DNA from: JAPOXR01 sp965214695
Lineage (GTDB): Bacteria; Pseudomonadota; Alphaproteobacteria; Rhodobacterales; Rhodobacteraceae
Direction of reading: 5' to 3'
NCBI GenBank assembly: GCA_965214695.1
Contig: OZ243967.1
Span: forward strand, 3,038,001 to 3,102,000
DNA length: 64,000 nt
In this document: positions 34,793-43,985 of the stretch, piece after piece
How positions within the stretch are numbered: the first letter of the stretch is position 1
Layout of the letters: every line of letters starts with the position of its first letter
Program-made: the position numbers and the translations under genes
The notes under the pieces: generated by a model
Databases searched by the model: none
Told to the model about the DNA's origin: nothing
Seen by the model: only the letters and a program-made list of their open reading frames with translations

Positions 34793-35658
34793 ACAGATCA
34801 GCATTGATTGCAGCCGGGGCGGCGCTTGTCGTGGTCGGCATTCTCAGCTCCCTCTTCATCGTTGACGAGCGGGAAAAGGCGCTCGTCCTGCAGTTTGGAC
34901 AGGTTCGCTCGGTCAAGGAGTCGCCGGGACTTGCCTTCAAGATCCCGGTCATCCAGGAGGTGGTCCGTTACGATGACCGGATCCTGTCATTCGAGACCCA
35001 ATCGCTGGAAGTCACGCCGCTTGACGATCGGCGCCTGGTCGTGGACGCATTTGCCCGCTACCGGATCCAGAACGTTGTCCGCTTCAGGGAAGCGGTTGGC
35101 GTCGGTGGCGTGCGGTCGGCCGAAAGCAGGCTGGAGAGAATCCTCAGCGCCGCAACCCGCGAGGTGCTGGGTTCGGTGGCCTCGAACACCATCCTGTCGG
35201 CTGATCGTGGGGCGCTGATGTCGCGGATCCGGGATACTGCCAAGATCGAAGCGGAAAATCTCGGCGTGGAAATTATCGATGTCAGGCTGAAGCGGACCGA
35301 CCTGCCGACGCAGAACCTGGAAGCGACCTTCGGGCGGATGCGCGCCGAACGTGAACGGGAAGCGGCGGACGAGATTGCCCGCGGCGATGAAGCGGCCCAG
35401 AAGATCAGGGCGCAGGCTGACCGAACCCAGGTCGAGATCGTCTCGGAAGCGCAGAAACAGGCCGAAATCACTCGTGGTGAGGCCGATGCCATCCGGAACT
35501 CCATCTTCGCCGAGGCATTCGGCAGGGATCCGGAATTCTTCACCTTCTACAGATCGCTTTCTGCCTATGAAAATGCGCTCCTGCAGGAGAACACGTCGAT
35601 CGTGATGACCCCGGACAGCGAGTTTTTCGACTACCTCAAGAGTGATGGCAGGGAGTGA
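34789..35658 (+). CDS. hflC: FtsH protease modulator HflC
   Basis: A 289-residue partner of HflK. One N-terminal membrane helix (ALIAAGAALVVVGILSSLFIV), then the band-7 domain with FIVDEREKALVLQFGQV and a coiled-coil stretch ADRTQVEIVSEAQKQAEITRG. The C-terminal FTFYRSLSAYENAL and SEFFDYL are typical of HflC. ATG 34789 overlaps the hflK stop (ATGA), and the stop overlaps the DUF2065 start (GTGA). Translational coupling fits the 1:1 complex. Confidence 0.95.
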   Translation: MNRSALIAAGAALVVVGILSSLFIVDEREKALVLQFGQVRSVKESPGLAFKIPVIQEVVRYDDRILSFETQSLEVTPLDDRRLVVDAFARYRIQNVVRFREAVGVGGVRSAESRLERILSAATREVLGSVASNTILSADRGALMSRIRDTAKIEAENLGVEIIDVRLKRTDLPTQNLEATFGRMRAEREREAADEIARGDEAAQKIRAQADRTQVEIVSEAQKQAEITRGEADAIRNSIFAEAFGRDPEFFTFYRSLSAYENALLQENTSIVMTPDSEFFDYLKSDGRE

Positions 35659-35852
35659 TTGCCGAGATTGTCCTGGCGCTGGGCCTCGTGGCCGTCATCG
35701 AGGGGTTGATCCTGGTCGTCGCGCCGCGGCGCATGGAAGATGCCCTGCGGACGCTGACCCGACTTCCGGTGGATGTGCGCCGGTATCTCGGATTGCTGGC
35801 GATGGCCATCGGTGTCCTCGTGGTGTGGGTGGCCCGCAGTTTCCTTGGCTGA
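35655..35852 (+). CDS. DUF2065 family small membrane protein
   Basis: A 65-residue protein with two membrane helices (EIVLALGLVAVIEGLILVVA and LGLLAMAIGVLVVWVA) separated by a basic loop (PRRMEDALRTLTRLP). It matches DUF2065 (YjeT-like), a short inner-membrane family of unknown function regularly found after hflC. The GTG start at 35655 overlaps the hflC stop by four bases, so it is part of the hflKC operon. A role near the HflKC-FtsH complex is suggested only by context. Confidence 0.88.
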   Translation: MIAEIVLALGLVAVIEGLILVVAPRRMEDALRTLTRLPVDVRRYLGLLAMAIGVLVVWVARSFLG

Positions 35853-35948
35853 AGCCCGATCGGGCCTCGCGTTATCGGGGCCCGCGCAATTGTCACCGGA
35901 TGGCGCCGCCCTGTCGGTGTTGTGGTGTAACTCCCGGGTTGGCCGAAT

Positions 35949-36119
35949 TCTGCAGCTTCTCGAGGTGTGCAACACTTCATGGATGAAGGCATGGTTGCGG
36001 GATCGGATCCCGATTGTTGTTCTGGCGGTGCCAGACGGCACGTCACGAAATATTTAGCGGAAAGCGGCGCTGAATTGGTTCTATATTGCCCCAGCAACTG
36101 CTGAATCTGCAGCTTCTCG
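35949..36119. repeat. 14-bp direct repeat in the degP leader
   Basis: TCTGCAGCTTCTCG occurs at 35949-35962 and again at 36106-36119, 157 bases apart, in the 302-base gap between DUF2065 and degP. Flanking bases also match partly (GAAT before, TGCA shortly after). The second copy lies about 35 bases before the degP start. It may be a regulator binding site or chance; no sigma-factor consensus could be assigned with confidence. Confidence 0.4.
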
Positions 36120-36154
36120 GGGATTGCAGTATCAAGAACAGGAGGATCAGGAAA

Positions 36155-37633
36155 ATGGCAATCGGATACAGTTCTTCACTTGGTCGGCGCGGCACCGGAT
36201 TCCTTTCCCGGCTGCCCTTTGCGCTTGGTGCAATGATGCTGGCAGCCTTCTCCATGGTGACATCGCCGGCAACTGCCCATGATGGCTATGCCGAACTGGT
36301 GGAAGAGCTTCGACCGTCGGTGGTCAGCATCTACGTGATCAAGGAGGCAAGCGCATCGCCTGACATGCCGGAGTTCAATTTCCCGAAGAACTCGCCATTC
36401 TACGAGTATTTCAAGCAATTCTTCGACATGAACCAGGCACCGGGAAGGCCGCGGCCGGTCAGGGCGCTCGGCTCCGGATTCATCATTTCTGAGGACGGCT
36501 TGGTGGTCACCAACAATCATGTCGTGGAGGGCACCCAGAAGATCGTCGTTCAGCTCTACGAGGGAACCGAACTCGAGGCAGAAATCGTCGGTGCGGATCC
36601 GAAGACCGACATCGCACTCCTGAAGGTCGAAACAGATGTTCCATTGCCGACAGTAGAATTCGGCGACAGCGAGGAGGTTCGGGTTGGCGATCCGGTCCTG
36701 ATAATCGGCAATCCGCATGGCTACGGCTTCTCGGTGTCCTCCGGGATCATTTCGGCCAGGAACAGGTCGCTGCGTGGCAATTATGACGACTTTCTGCAGA
36801 CCGATGCGGCGATGAATATCGGCAATTCGGGCGGTCCGCTTTTCAACCTCGATGGCGAGGTCATCGGCGTCAATACCGCGATCATCAGCCCGCCAGGCGC
36901 CAGGGCTGGCTCCATCGGGATCGGATTTTCGATGTCGTCGGCGGTGGTGTCGAAAGTGGTGGCGCAACTGGACGAATTTGGAACGACGAGGAGAGGCTGG
37001 ATCGGTGTGCTGTTGCAGCAGGTCACCCCCGAGATTGCCGATGCTGTCGGCATGGCCCAGGCGGCCGGAGCGATCATTGCCGATGTTCCGGATGGTCCGG
37101 CCAAGGATGCCGGCCTGAAGCAGGGCGACATCATTCTCTCGTTCAACGGCACGGAAATTCCCGATGTCCGCTCGGTTGTCAGGGTGGTCGGCGATACCAA
37201 GGCCGGCAGCCAGGTGCCAATTGTCGTTCTGCGCGGCCAGGAGGAAATGACCATCGAAATCAAGGTTGGCAGCCGCGAGGAAGCCGAGGGGATGGTTGTC
37301 AACGCCTCGCTTACGAGGGAGCCTGAGCCGGACTCTGCCGATCTGCTCGGACTCAAGCTAGGCGAACTCACGCCGGAGACACGGGAGCAGTTCGGCCTGG
37401 ATGACGACGCATCCGGACTGGCAGTGCTCGAAATCCTGGAGGCCTCTCCGGCATACGAGATGAATATTCGTCCGGGCGATGTCATCGTGGGGGTCGATCA
37501 TGCCCCGGTATCGTCGATCGACGATGTCAGGGAAGGCATCAGGAAGGTCAGGAATGCCGGCCGGACCAATGTCCTGGTGCTGATCGAACGTGGCGGCGGC
37601 CAGCTATTTGTCGGCCTGCCGCTCGGCGGCTGA
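36155..37633 (+). CDS. degP: DegP/HtrA-type periplasmic serine protease (Do)
   Basis: A 492-residue periplasmic protease-chaperone. A signal peptide covers about residues 1-41 (hydrophobic FALGAMMLAAFSMV, cleavage after SPATA). The catalytic triad is His122 (TNNHVVEG), Asp152 (KTDIALLK) and Ser225 (GNSGGPL). Two PDZ domains follow: RGWIGVLLQQV onward and LLGLKLGELTPETR onward. It degrades or refolds damaged envelope proteins. ATG 36155 has AGGAGGATCAGG before it. It follows hflKC, the other membrane quality-control genes, and ends in a clear terminator at 37655. Confidence 0.95.
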   Translation: MAIGYSSSLGRRGTGFLSRLPFALGAMMLAAFSMVTSPATAHDGYAELVEELRPSVVSIYVIKEASASPDMPEFNFPKNSPFYEYFKQFFDMNQAPGRPRPVRALGSGFIISEDGLVVTNNHVVEGTQKIVVQLYEGTELEAEIVGADPKTDIALLKVETDVPLPTVEFGDSEEVRVGDPVLIIGNPHGYGFSVSSGIISARNRSLRGNYDDFLQTDAAMNIGNSGGPLFNLDGEVIGVNTAIISPPGARAGSIGIGFSMSSAVVSKVVAQLDEFGTTRRGWIGVLLQQVTPEIADAVGMAQAAGAIIADVPDGPAKDAGLKQGDIILSFNGTEIPDVRSVVRVVGDTKAGSQVPIVVLRGQEEMTIEIKVGSREEAEGMVVNASLTREPEPDSADLLGLKLGELTPETREQFGLDDDASGLAVLEILEASPAYEMNIRPGDVIVGVDHAPVSSIDDVREGIRKVRNAGRTNVLVLIERGGGQLFVGLPLGG

Positions 37634-37654
37634 TCCATTCCGGAAAACGAGTAA

Positions 37655-37678
37655 AACGGGCACCCGCGGGTGCCCGTT
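37655..37678 (+). terminator. Intrinsic terminator after degP
   Basis: A perfect 24-base palindrome: AACGGGCACCC at 37655-37665 pairs with GGGTGCCCGTT at 37668-37678. It is GC-rich, lies 22 bases after the degP stop, and is followed by CTTCTT. This is a standard rho-independent terminator with a modest T-tract. Confidence 0.85.
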
Positions 37679-38067
37679 CTTCTTGAGCAGGGCCAGGTCG
37701 CGGCGGCGCCATTTTGACACTCTTGTTTGTGGCTGGACGAGACCTGCTGATGGAGGCCCGCTGCCGTTCCGGCAAGAAGACTGCCTTTCACAGGACGCCA
37801 ACGCAGTTCAATTTCCCTGGCCTGGAGGTGTTGCGGATTTGGACTCTGGAAATGGCCGATGTTGCCGCAATCGGTGGGGAATCGCAGCTTTGTGTGCGGC
37901 GATGTCGCCTCGCGGGAAGGGTGTTGATGTCCCCGTGACTGACGCCGCACCGCAACCAGGCGGGAGGCGAACATCCTGCACATGGCGTCCAGCCGGATGC
38001 TACCAGAATCATATGGCGGTCATGCCTGCCCTGTATTATTAGGCCATGAAAATGCGGCGTTTCGGTC
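37679..38067. other. Intergenic region before the ferredoxin gene
   Basis: About 390 bases without a supportable gene. Short frames on both strands lack ribosome sites and family motifs. It must contain the promoter of the ferredoxin-xseA genes; I could not place the boxes with confidence. Confidence 0.4.
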
Positions 38068-38391
38068 ATGGCAAAGATTACCTATATCGAGTTCAACGGA
38101 ACACGCCACGAGGTGGACGTGCCGAACGGGTTCACGGTCATGGAAGGTGCCCGTGACAACAACATTCCCGGCATCGAAGCTGATTGTGGCGGGTCATGCG
38201 CATGTTCAACCTGTCATGTCTATGTCGATGAGTCCTGGGTTGACCGGCTTCCGGAGATGGAGGCGATGGAGGAGGACATGCTCGATTTCGCATGGGAGCC
38301 CGACGCCGTCCGCTCCAGGTTGACCTGCCAGTTGCGGGTGTCCGATGAACTTGACGGGTTGGTCGTCCAGATGCCGGAAAAGCAGATCTGA
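38068..38391 (+). CDS. 2Fe-2S ferredoxin, adrenodoxin type
   Basis: A 107-residue ferredoxin. The cluster ligands follow the adrenodoxin/ISC pattern C-x5-C-x2-C...C: Cys40, Cys46, Cys49 (in ADCGGSCACSTCHVYV) and Cys87 (LTCQL). An extra Cys44 is present within the loop. The acidic stretch LPEMEAMEEDMLDF is the usual partner-binding helix. It passes electrons to P450s, ISC assembly or other oxygenases. ATG 38068 matches the family. It is followed by xseA after 26 bases. ISC genes are absent nearby, so its precise partner is unknown. Confidence 0.93.
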   Translation: MAKITYIEFNGTRHEVDVPNGFTVMEGARDNNIPGIEADCGGSCACSTCHVYVDESWVDRLPEMEAMEEDMLDFAWEPDAVRSRLTCQLRVSDELDGLVVQMPEKQI

Positions 38392-38417
38392 GCCGGCACG
38401 AATTGAAGGGGAGTCAT

Positions 38418-39836
38418 TTGGACCAGGAATTCGGCATCCCCGGCGACAATATCCGAACCTACTCGATCGAGGAGATTTCCCGGCAGGTCAAGTCGACCCT
38501 GGATGATGCCTTCGGCCGGATACGGATTCGTGGCGAAATCTCGTCTGTATCGCTGCCGCGGTCCGGCCATGTCTACCTGACCTTCAAGCAGGAACGCCAC
38601 GAGCTCGCAGCAGTAATGTGGAAATCGAAGGCCGCCCGGCTGCCCCAGCCGCCGCAGGAGGGCATCGAATATGTGGCGACAGGCAATCTGACCGCCTATT
38701 CGGGCAGTTCGAAATACCAGCTGATCGTTGACAGCCTCGAGCCGGCCGGCGAGGGCGCATTGCTGGCCATGATCGAAAAGCGAAGAATCAGGCTTCAGGC
38801 CGAGGGGCTGTTCGACCGGGAACACAAGCAGGCGCTTCCCTATCTTCCAGGGCTGATTGGCGTGATCACCTCGCCGGGCGGCGCCGTGATCAGGGATATT
38901 CTGCACGTGCTGCGTCAGCGATTTCCGAGACATGTTGTTTTGTGGCCGGTTGCCGTCCAGGGACAGAATTGCGCCGGCGAGGTTGCGGCGGCAATCAGGG
39001 GATTCAATCGCCTTGATCCGGGCTCGGCAGTTCCGCGGCCGGATTTGCTGATCGTGGCCAGGGGCGGCGGTTCGATGGAGGATCTTCTCGGATTCAGCGA
39101 GGAGGAGGTGGTGCGGGCGGCATTCGAAAGCCGAATTCCGCTGATTTCGGCCGTCGGCCACGAAACCGATACCCCGCTGATTGACCTCGCCGCCGATCAT
39201 CGATCGCCCACGCCGTCGGCGGCAGCCGAAAGGGCGGTGCCGGTCAGGTCCGAGTTGCTGGCCAATGTGCAGGGGTTGGGCTCCCGCCTGACTTCCGGAA
39301 CCGGACGGGTGGTATCGGGTGGCCGGGAACGCCTGGGGGGCCTGTCGCGCGGGTTGCCGAAGCCGGAGCGGTTGACTGATTTCGCTGCCCAGAGGCTGGA
39401 CAGCCTGTCGGGCCGCCTGCCCTCGGCGCTACGGGCGGCAATCCAGGAACAGCAATTGCAATTCGGCCGGCTGGCTGGCCGGGTTAGGGCGCCAAGCGGT
39501 GTTCAGAGGGCCGAGAGCAACCTGTCGGGTCTGACGGCCCGATTGCGCCCGGGGTTGGTCCGTTCGGCAATTGGCCAGGGCAGGGAGCAACTGGCTTCCC
39601 GGGCCGGCAGGCTTCAGCGCCGGATCGGCCAGACAGTCGGCCGGGAATCGGCAAGGCTGAGGAGCCATTCCCGGTTGCTGGAGTCGCTGGGATATCACCA
39701 GGTTCTCGGTCGTGGCTTCGCCGTCGTCAGGGATGGGGACGAGGTGCTGGTGTCGCGCGCCCAGGCCGCGGCCCGGGGCAGGCTCGACATCGAATTCCAT
39801 GATGGACAGCTTGAGGTCCTGAACCCGGAGAGGTGA
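38418..39836 (+). CDS. xseA: Exodeoxyribonuclease VII large subunit
   Basis: About 472 residues. The N-terminal OB-fold begins YSIEEISRQVKSTLDDAFGRI and contains IRGEISSVSLPRSGHVYLTFK. The catalytic domain has GVITSPGGAVIRDILHVL, DLLIVARGGGSMEDLLGF and the SAVGHETDTPLIDLAADHR stretch. A long Arg/Leu-rich coiled coil follows, then the short C-terminal GRGFAVVRDGDEVL domain. It degrades single-stranded DNA with the small subunit XseB, which is not in the window. The TTG at 38418 has AAGGGGAG just upstream and is preferred to the TTG at 38403. Confidence 0.93.
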   Translation: MDQEFGIPGDNIRTYSIEEISRQVKSTLDDAFGRIRIRGEISSVSLPRSGHVYLTFKQERHELAAVMWKSKAARLPQPPQEGIEYVATGNLTAYSGSSKYQLIVDSLEPAGEGALLAMIEKRRIRLQAEGLFDREHKQALPYLPGLIGVITSPGGAVIRDILHVLRQRFPRHVVLWPVAVQGQNCAGEVAAAIRGFNRLDPGSAVPRPDLLIVARGGGSMEDLLGFSEEEVVRAAFESRIPLISAVGHETDTPLIDLAADHRSPTPSAAAERAVPVRSELLANVQGLGSRLTSGTGRVVSGGRERLGGLSRGLPKPERLTDFAAQRLDSLSGRLPSALRAAIQEQQLQFGRLAGRVRAPSGVQRAESNLSGLTARLRPGLVRSAIGQGREQLASRAGRLQRRIGQTVGRESARLRSHSRLLESLGYHQVLGRGFAVVRDGDEVLVSRAQAAARGRLDIEFHDGQLEVLNPER

Positions 39837-40129
39837 TCCCCGGCCTGGCTGGCGGTCGGAAGGTGGCGTGGCAGTGTCGGCAACATCCGCTCGGGTATGG
39901 GTCTTGCCGGGCGGCATGTCGCCCTCGTCATCTCTCCTCTCCAACCGGTTGCGCAAGATCACCGGCCCCCTGGAAACGGGCAGCGCCCGGCCTGGGCCAT
40001 TTGCCGTTCGGCCCTGCCCAGTTTGACAAGTTATGGCTGGCGCCGGGAAAGTGGGCGGCTCCGTGAGAGACCGGTTGTTGTTTTCGGGGGTGAGTTTCGG
40101 TATCGGCGACCGTTGAGCATGGAGGATGC

Positions 40130-41842
40130 ATGTCCGACAAGGCAAACCAGGAGCTGAAGGGCGTCTGGAAATCCGGGCGAGGCAAGGGTCGCAGGACCCC
40201 GAAGGGGCGACAGGTTGACGAGTCGGCGCTTGATGTTGTCCGCAAGCTGCTCGGCGAACGGCCGCGACGGCGGGATCTGCTCATCGAGTATCTTCACCTG
40301 GTGCAGGATGAATTCGGCTTCATTTCGGCTGCCAATCTGCGGGCATTGGCCGAGGAGATGAAATTGTCGCAGGCGGAGGTCTACGAGGTCGCCACCTTCT
40401 ACGCGCATTTCGACGTTGTGAAGGAGGATGAGGTGCCGCCGCCACCGGTCACGATCCGGGTCTGCGATTCACTGTCCTGTGAATTGGCCGGGGCGCAGGA
40501 ATTGATGTCGTCGTTGCGGAATGGCGTTGACCCCGGCAGTGTCAGGATTGTCAGGGCTCCCTGCATGGGCAGGTGCGATACCGCCCCGGTCCTCGAGGTG
40601 GGGCACCGGCACGTGGATCATGCCACGGTGGAGCATGCGTTGGCGGTGGTCGAGGCTGGAGATTTCCATCCGGAAGTTCCCGATGCACCGACGCTGGATG
40701 CGTATCGCGCCGATGGCGGCTACCAGGTCCTAGCGGGGTTTCGCAATGGCGGCTCGTCCCGCGACGAGGTTCAGCAGCTGATGCTGGATGCCGGGTTGCG
40801 AGGACTTGGCGGTGCCGGCTTCCCGACCGGCCGGAAATGGTCCTTCGTCCGGGCCGAGCCGGCGCCGCGGCTGATGGCGGTCAATGCCGATGAAGGCGAG
40901 CCGGGCACTTTCAAGGACCGGTATTTCCTCGAATACCATCCGCACCATTTTCTCGAGGGTATGCTGATCGCTGCCTGGGCGGTCGAGGCCGAGATGGTCT
41001 ACATCTACCTGCGTGACGAGTATCCGGCAGCCCGCGCAATCCTGCTGCGGGCAATTGCCGAGCTCGAGGAGGCGGGGGTCATCGAGGCTGGCCATGTTGA
41101 GGTGAGACGGGGTGCCGGCGCCTATATCTGCGGCGAAGAGAGCGCAATGATCGAGAGCATCGAGGGCAAGAGGGGGTTGCCGCGGCACCGGCCTCCATTC
41201 GTTGCTCAAATCGGCATCTTCGACCGTCCGACCCTGGTGCACAATGTCGAGACTCTCTACTGGGTTGCCCGCATCTGTCGTGAAGGCCCGGAGATTTTCA
41301 CGTCGGTCAGCAGGAATGGCCGAACCGGGTTGCGGAACTATTCGGTATCCGGACGGGTTGCCAGGCCGGGTATCCATCTTCTGCCAGCCGGATCGACGAT
41401 TGCCGACATCATCGAGGCGGCGGGAGGAATGGCGGAGGGACACCGTTTCATGGCCTATCAGCCCGGTGGTCCGTCTTCGGGCCTGTTGCCGGCGACGCTG
41501 GATGACGTGCCCATGGATTTTGACACGCTGCAATCGCATGGCAGCTTTATCGGATCGGCCGCGGTCGTTATCTTGTCACACCAGGACAGCGCACGGGCGG
41601 CGGCCTTGAACATTCTCCGCTTCTTCGAGGATGAAAGTTGTGGACAATGCACGCCCTGCCGCGTGGGTTGCGAGAAGGCAGTCAAGCTGATGTCGACGAG
41701 TGAATGGGATACCGGTTTGCTTGGAGAGTTGTGCGAAACCATGGAGGATGCGTCAATCTGCGGGCTGGGCCAGGCGGCACCGAATGCCATCCGGCTGACG
41801 ATCAGGCATTTCCCGGAAGAAATCGGCAAGAAGCCCGAATGA
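40130..41842 (+). CDS. Fused NuoE/NuoF-like NADH-linked subunit (FdsG-FdsB type)
   Basis: A 570-residue fusion. Residues 35-185 are a thioredoxin-like NuoE/FdsG module with 2Fe-2S ligands Cys112, Cys117, Cys145 and Cys149. From about residue 205 a NuoF/FdsB module follows: FMN/NADH loop GLGGAGFPTGRKW, NADEGEPGTFKDRYFLE, ICGEESAMIESIEGKRG and the 4Fe-4S motif ESCGQCTPCRVG. Such proteins carry electrons between NAD and a catalytic subunit, most often soluble formate dehydrogenase. Here the next gene is ftsY; no formate dehydrogenase alpha subunit, FdsC/D or NuoG-like gene is in the window. It may work with a partner encoded elsewhere. A respiratory complex I role is unlikely because of the fusion. 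Confidence 0.88.
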   Translation: MSDKANQELKGVWKSGRGKGRRTPKGRQVDESALDVVRKLLGERPRRRDLLIEYLHLVQDEFGFISAANLRALAEEMKLSQAEVYEVATFYAHFDVVKEDEVPPPPVTIRVCDSLSCELAGAQELMSSLRNGVDPGSVRIVRAPCMGRCDTAPVLEVGHRHVDHATVEHALAVVEAGDFHPEVPDAPTLDAYRADGGYQVLAGFRNGGSSRDEVQQLMLDAGLRGLGGAGFPTGRKWSFVRAEPAPRLMAVNADEGEPGTFKDRYFLEYHPHHFLEGMLIAAWAVEAEMVYIYLRDEYPAARAILLRAIAELEEAGVIEAGHVEVRRGAGAYICGEESAMIESIEGKRGLPRHRPPFVAQIGIFDRPTLVHNVETLYWVARICREGPEIFTSVSRNGRTGLRNYSVSGRVARPGIHLLPAGSTIADIIEAAGGMAEGHRFMAYQPGGPSSGLLPATLDDVPMDFDTLQSHGSFIGSAAVVILSHQDSARAAALNILRFFEDESCGQCTPCRVGCEKAVKLMSTSEWDTGLLGELCETMEDASICGLGQAAPNAIRLTIRHFPEEIGKKPE

Positions 41843-41931
41843 CATGAGTCCCGACCGACAATCTCCTGGCATCGCTGCTGTGCATCGCCCGCCGATGCGG
41901 CGGATGATGGCCTTCGCCCCGGTCTGACAAC

Positions 41932-42969
41932 GTGTCGTTCTTTCGCAAGCTGCAGGATCGGCTGTTTCGCTCATCCTCGCGACTGGATGCCGGGATCGAC
42001 GAGATCGTCGCCGGTTCCGACGACGACGAGGCAAAGGATGCCGGGGGCGGTGACGGAAGTCGGGGTCTGGCCGATGCGAGTTCGGCCGGCATTGTCGGAC
42101 GGATTGCCGAGAAGGTCGGCGCCGGCGCCCTGGTCACCGGAAGGCGACTGGATGACGACATGCTGGAGGAGCTGGAAGACCTGCTGGTCGCTTCGGATAT
42201 GGGTGTTGACCTCGCCAGCCGGGTCACCACCAGGGTGGCCGAGCAGAAATTCGGCCAGCGGGTCACCGGTGACGGGATCAAGCAATTGCTGGCCGCGGAG
42301 ATTGCCGGACTCCTGGAGCCGGTTGCCCGGCCGATTCCGCTCTACTCGGATGGTCTGCAGGTCATCCTCATCGTCGGCGTCAATGGCTCGGGCAAGACCA
42401 CCACCATCGGCAAGCTGGCCAGCCAGTTCACCGATGCAGGAAAGAAGGTGACCATCGTGGCAGGCGATACCTTTCGCGCCGCCGCGGTCGAGCAGCTGGA
42501 GATCTGGGGCAAGCGGGCAGGGGTGCCGGTGCTGAAAGCGGCCGAGGGAACCGACCCGGCGGCGCTGTCCTGGCGGGCGATGGAGACCGCCGGCCAGGAC
42601 GGAACCGACATCATGCTGGTCGACACCGCCGGCCGGCTCCAGAACCGGAAGGATTTGATGGAGGAGTTGGCAAAGATCGTCCGGGTGCTGAGGCGACACA
42701 ACGAGAAGGCGCCGCACAATACGCTCCTCATTCTCGATGCCACCACCGGCCAGAACGCGGTGTCGCAGGTCGAGGCCTTCCGCGAGATCGCCGAGATAAC
42801 CGGGCTGATCATGACCAAGCTTGACGGAACCGCAAAGGGTGGAATCCTGGCGGCACTGGCATCCCGTTTCGGCTTGCCGATCCATGCAATCGGCGTCGGC
42901 GAGAAAATCGACGATCTATCGCCATTCGATCCGGATGAATTTGCCCGTGCCCTGACCGGCTCGGGCTGA
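41932..42969 (+). CDS. ftsY: Signal recognition particle receptor FtsY
   Basis: A 345-residue SRP-receptor GTPase. The N-terminal part is short and acidic (SDDDEAKDAGGGDG), as in alphaproteobacteria. The GTPase has G1 GVNGSGKTTTIGKLA, DTFRAAAVEQLE, VDTAGRLQNRKDLMEEL, TKLDGTAKGG and the closing GVGEKIDDLSPFDPDEF. It guides ribosome-nascent chain complexes to SecYEG (secG is at 12746). The GTG start at 41932 matches the family N-terminus (FFRKLQDRL). Confidence 0.96.
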   Translation: MSFFRKLQDRLFRSSSRLDAGIDEIVAGSDDDEAKDAGGGDGSRGLADASSAGIVGRIAEKVGAGALVTGRRLDDDMLEELEDLLVASDMGVDLASRVTTRVAEQKFGQRVTGDGIKQLLAAEIAGLLEPVARPIPLYSDGLQVILIVGVNGSGKTTTIGKLASQFTDAGKKVTIVAGDTFRAAAVEQLEIWGKRAGVPVLKAAEGTDPAALSWRAMETAGQDGTDIMLVDTAGRLQNRKDLMEELAKIVRVLRRHNEKAPHNTLLILDATTGQNAVSQVEAFREIAEITGLIMTKLDGTAKGGILAALASRFGLPIHAIGVGEKIDDLSPFDPDEFARALTGSG

Positions 42970-43047
42970 CCGGCGGGCTGTACCGTGACATTGCGCGCCC
43001 GGAGTTCCGCGGCCGCCAGCCCCGGCAAGTGTTGAGACATCGCCACC

Positions 43048-43962
43048 ATGGTCGACCAGCTGGGAGAGTGGGTCGTTTCGTTGACCGGAACCGATCAGGG
43101 ACGGCAACTTGCCGTTCTGCTCGCCATATTCGCCGCCATCATGCATGCGTCGGTTGCCGCCATGCAAAAGGGACGGTTCGATCCATGGTCATCGCGCGCC
43201 TCGATCGATTTCTGCTACGGGGTGATGGCGGCACCGTTTGCGCTGTTCGTGGTGCCATGGCCCGAGCCGCATGTCTGGCCGGTGCTGGCTGCCGCCTTCC
43301 TGGTGCACACGGTCTACAAGCTGCTGATGGCGACCGCGTTCTCCTTTGGCGCCTTCACCGTGGTCTACCCGGTGGTGCGTGGCACCGGCCCGCTGATCAC
43401 GGTGTTGGTCGCAGGCCTGGTGTTCGGGGAAGTGTTCAGCCCCGTTCAATGGGTCGGGGTCTTCACGCTGGTGGCCGGAATCTTCGGCCTGGCCATCTTC
43501 AACCTGTTCCGGATCAGCTACCGAAGGGACAAGCTGGCACTGGCGCTGCTGTTGGCGGCGATAACCGGTTTTGCCGTGGCCGGTTACACCACGATCGATG
43601 CCTATGGCGTGCGATCTACCGCCAACCCCTTCACCTTCCTGGCCTGGTTGTTCTTCGTTGACGGGTTCTTCATGCCAGCGGCGGTGGTGCTCGCGAGGCG
43701 GGGGTTGCCCAAGCCCCGATTGCTGTGGAAGTTGCTCAGGCACGGCCTCATCGGTGGGCCGATTGCCGTCGTCAGCTTCGGCTCGATCATGCTGGCCACC
43801 AGGCTTGACCAGGTGGGGCAGGCGGCGGTCCTGCGCGAGACCTCGACCGTCTTTGCCGCCATCATCGGCTGGCTGTTCCTGAAGGAGTCGGTTGGCCCGG
43901 TCCGCTCTCTGCTCATCATGCTGATCGCCGCCGGCGCATTGATCGTCGAAATGGGTGGCTGA
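43048..43962 (+). CDS. EamA/DMT family transporter
   Basis: A 304-residue membrane protein with about ten helices in two EamA repeats. The first repeat includes GAFTVVYPVVRGTGPLITVL, the second AAVLRETSTVFAAIIGWLFLKE; both carry the drug/metabolite-transporter pattern of R-x-x-x-x-x-x-AxxG-xxFLxE. It probably exports a metabolite or moves a nucleotide-sugar-like compound. The substrate is unknown. ATG 43048 lies 78 bases after ftsY; the gene ends convergent with the enolase-superfamily gene. Confidence 0.88.
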   Translation: MVDQLGEWVVSLTGTDQGRQLAVLLAIFAAIMHASVAAMQKGRFDPWSSRASIDFCYGVMAAPFALFVVPWPEPHVWPVLAAAFLVHTVYKLLMATAFSFGAFTVVYPVVRGTGPLITVLVAGLVFGEVFSPVQWVGVFTLVAGIFGLAIFNLFRISYRRDKLALALLLAAITGFAVAGYTTIDAYGVRSTANPFTFLAWLFFVDGFFMPAAVVLARRGLPKPRLLWKLLRHGLIGGPIAVVSFGSIMLATRLDQVGQAAVLRETSTVFAAIIGWLFLKESVGPVRSLLIMLIAAGALIVEMGG

Positions 43963-43985
43963 ACGCCATCACCACCCGCTGACCA

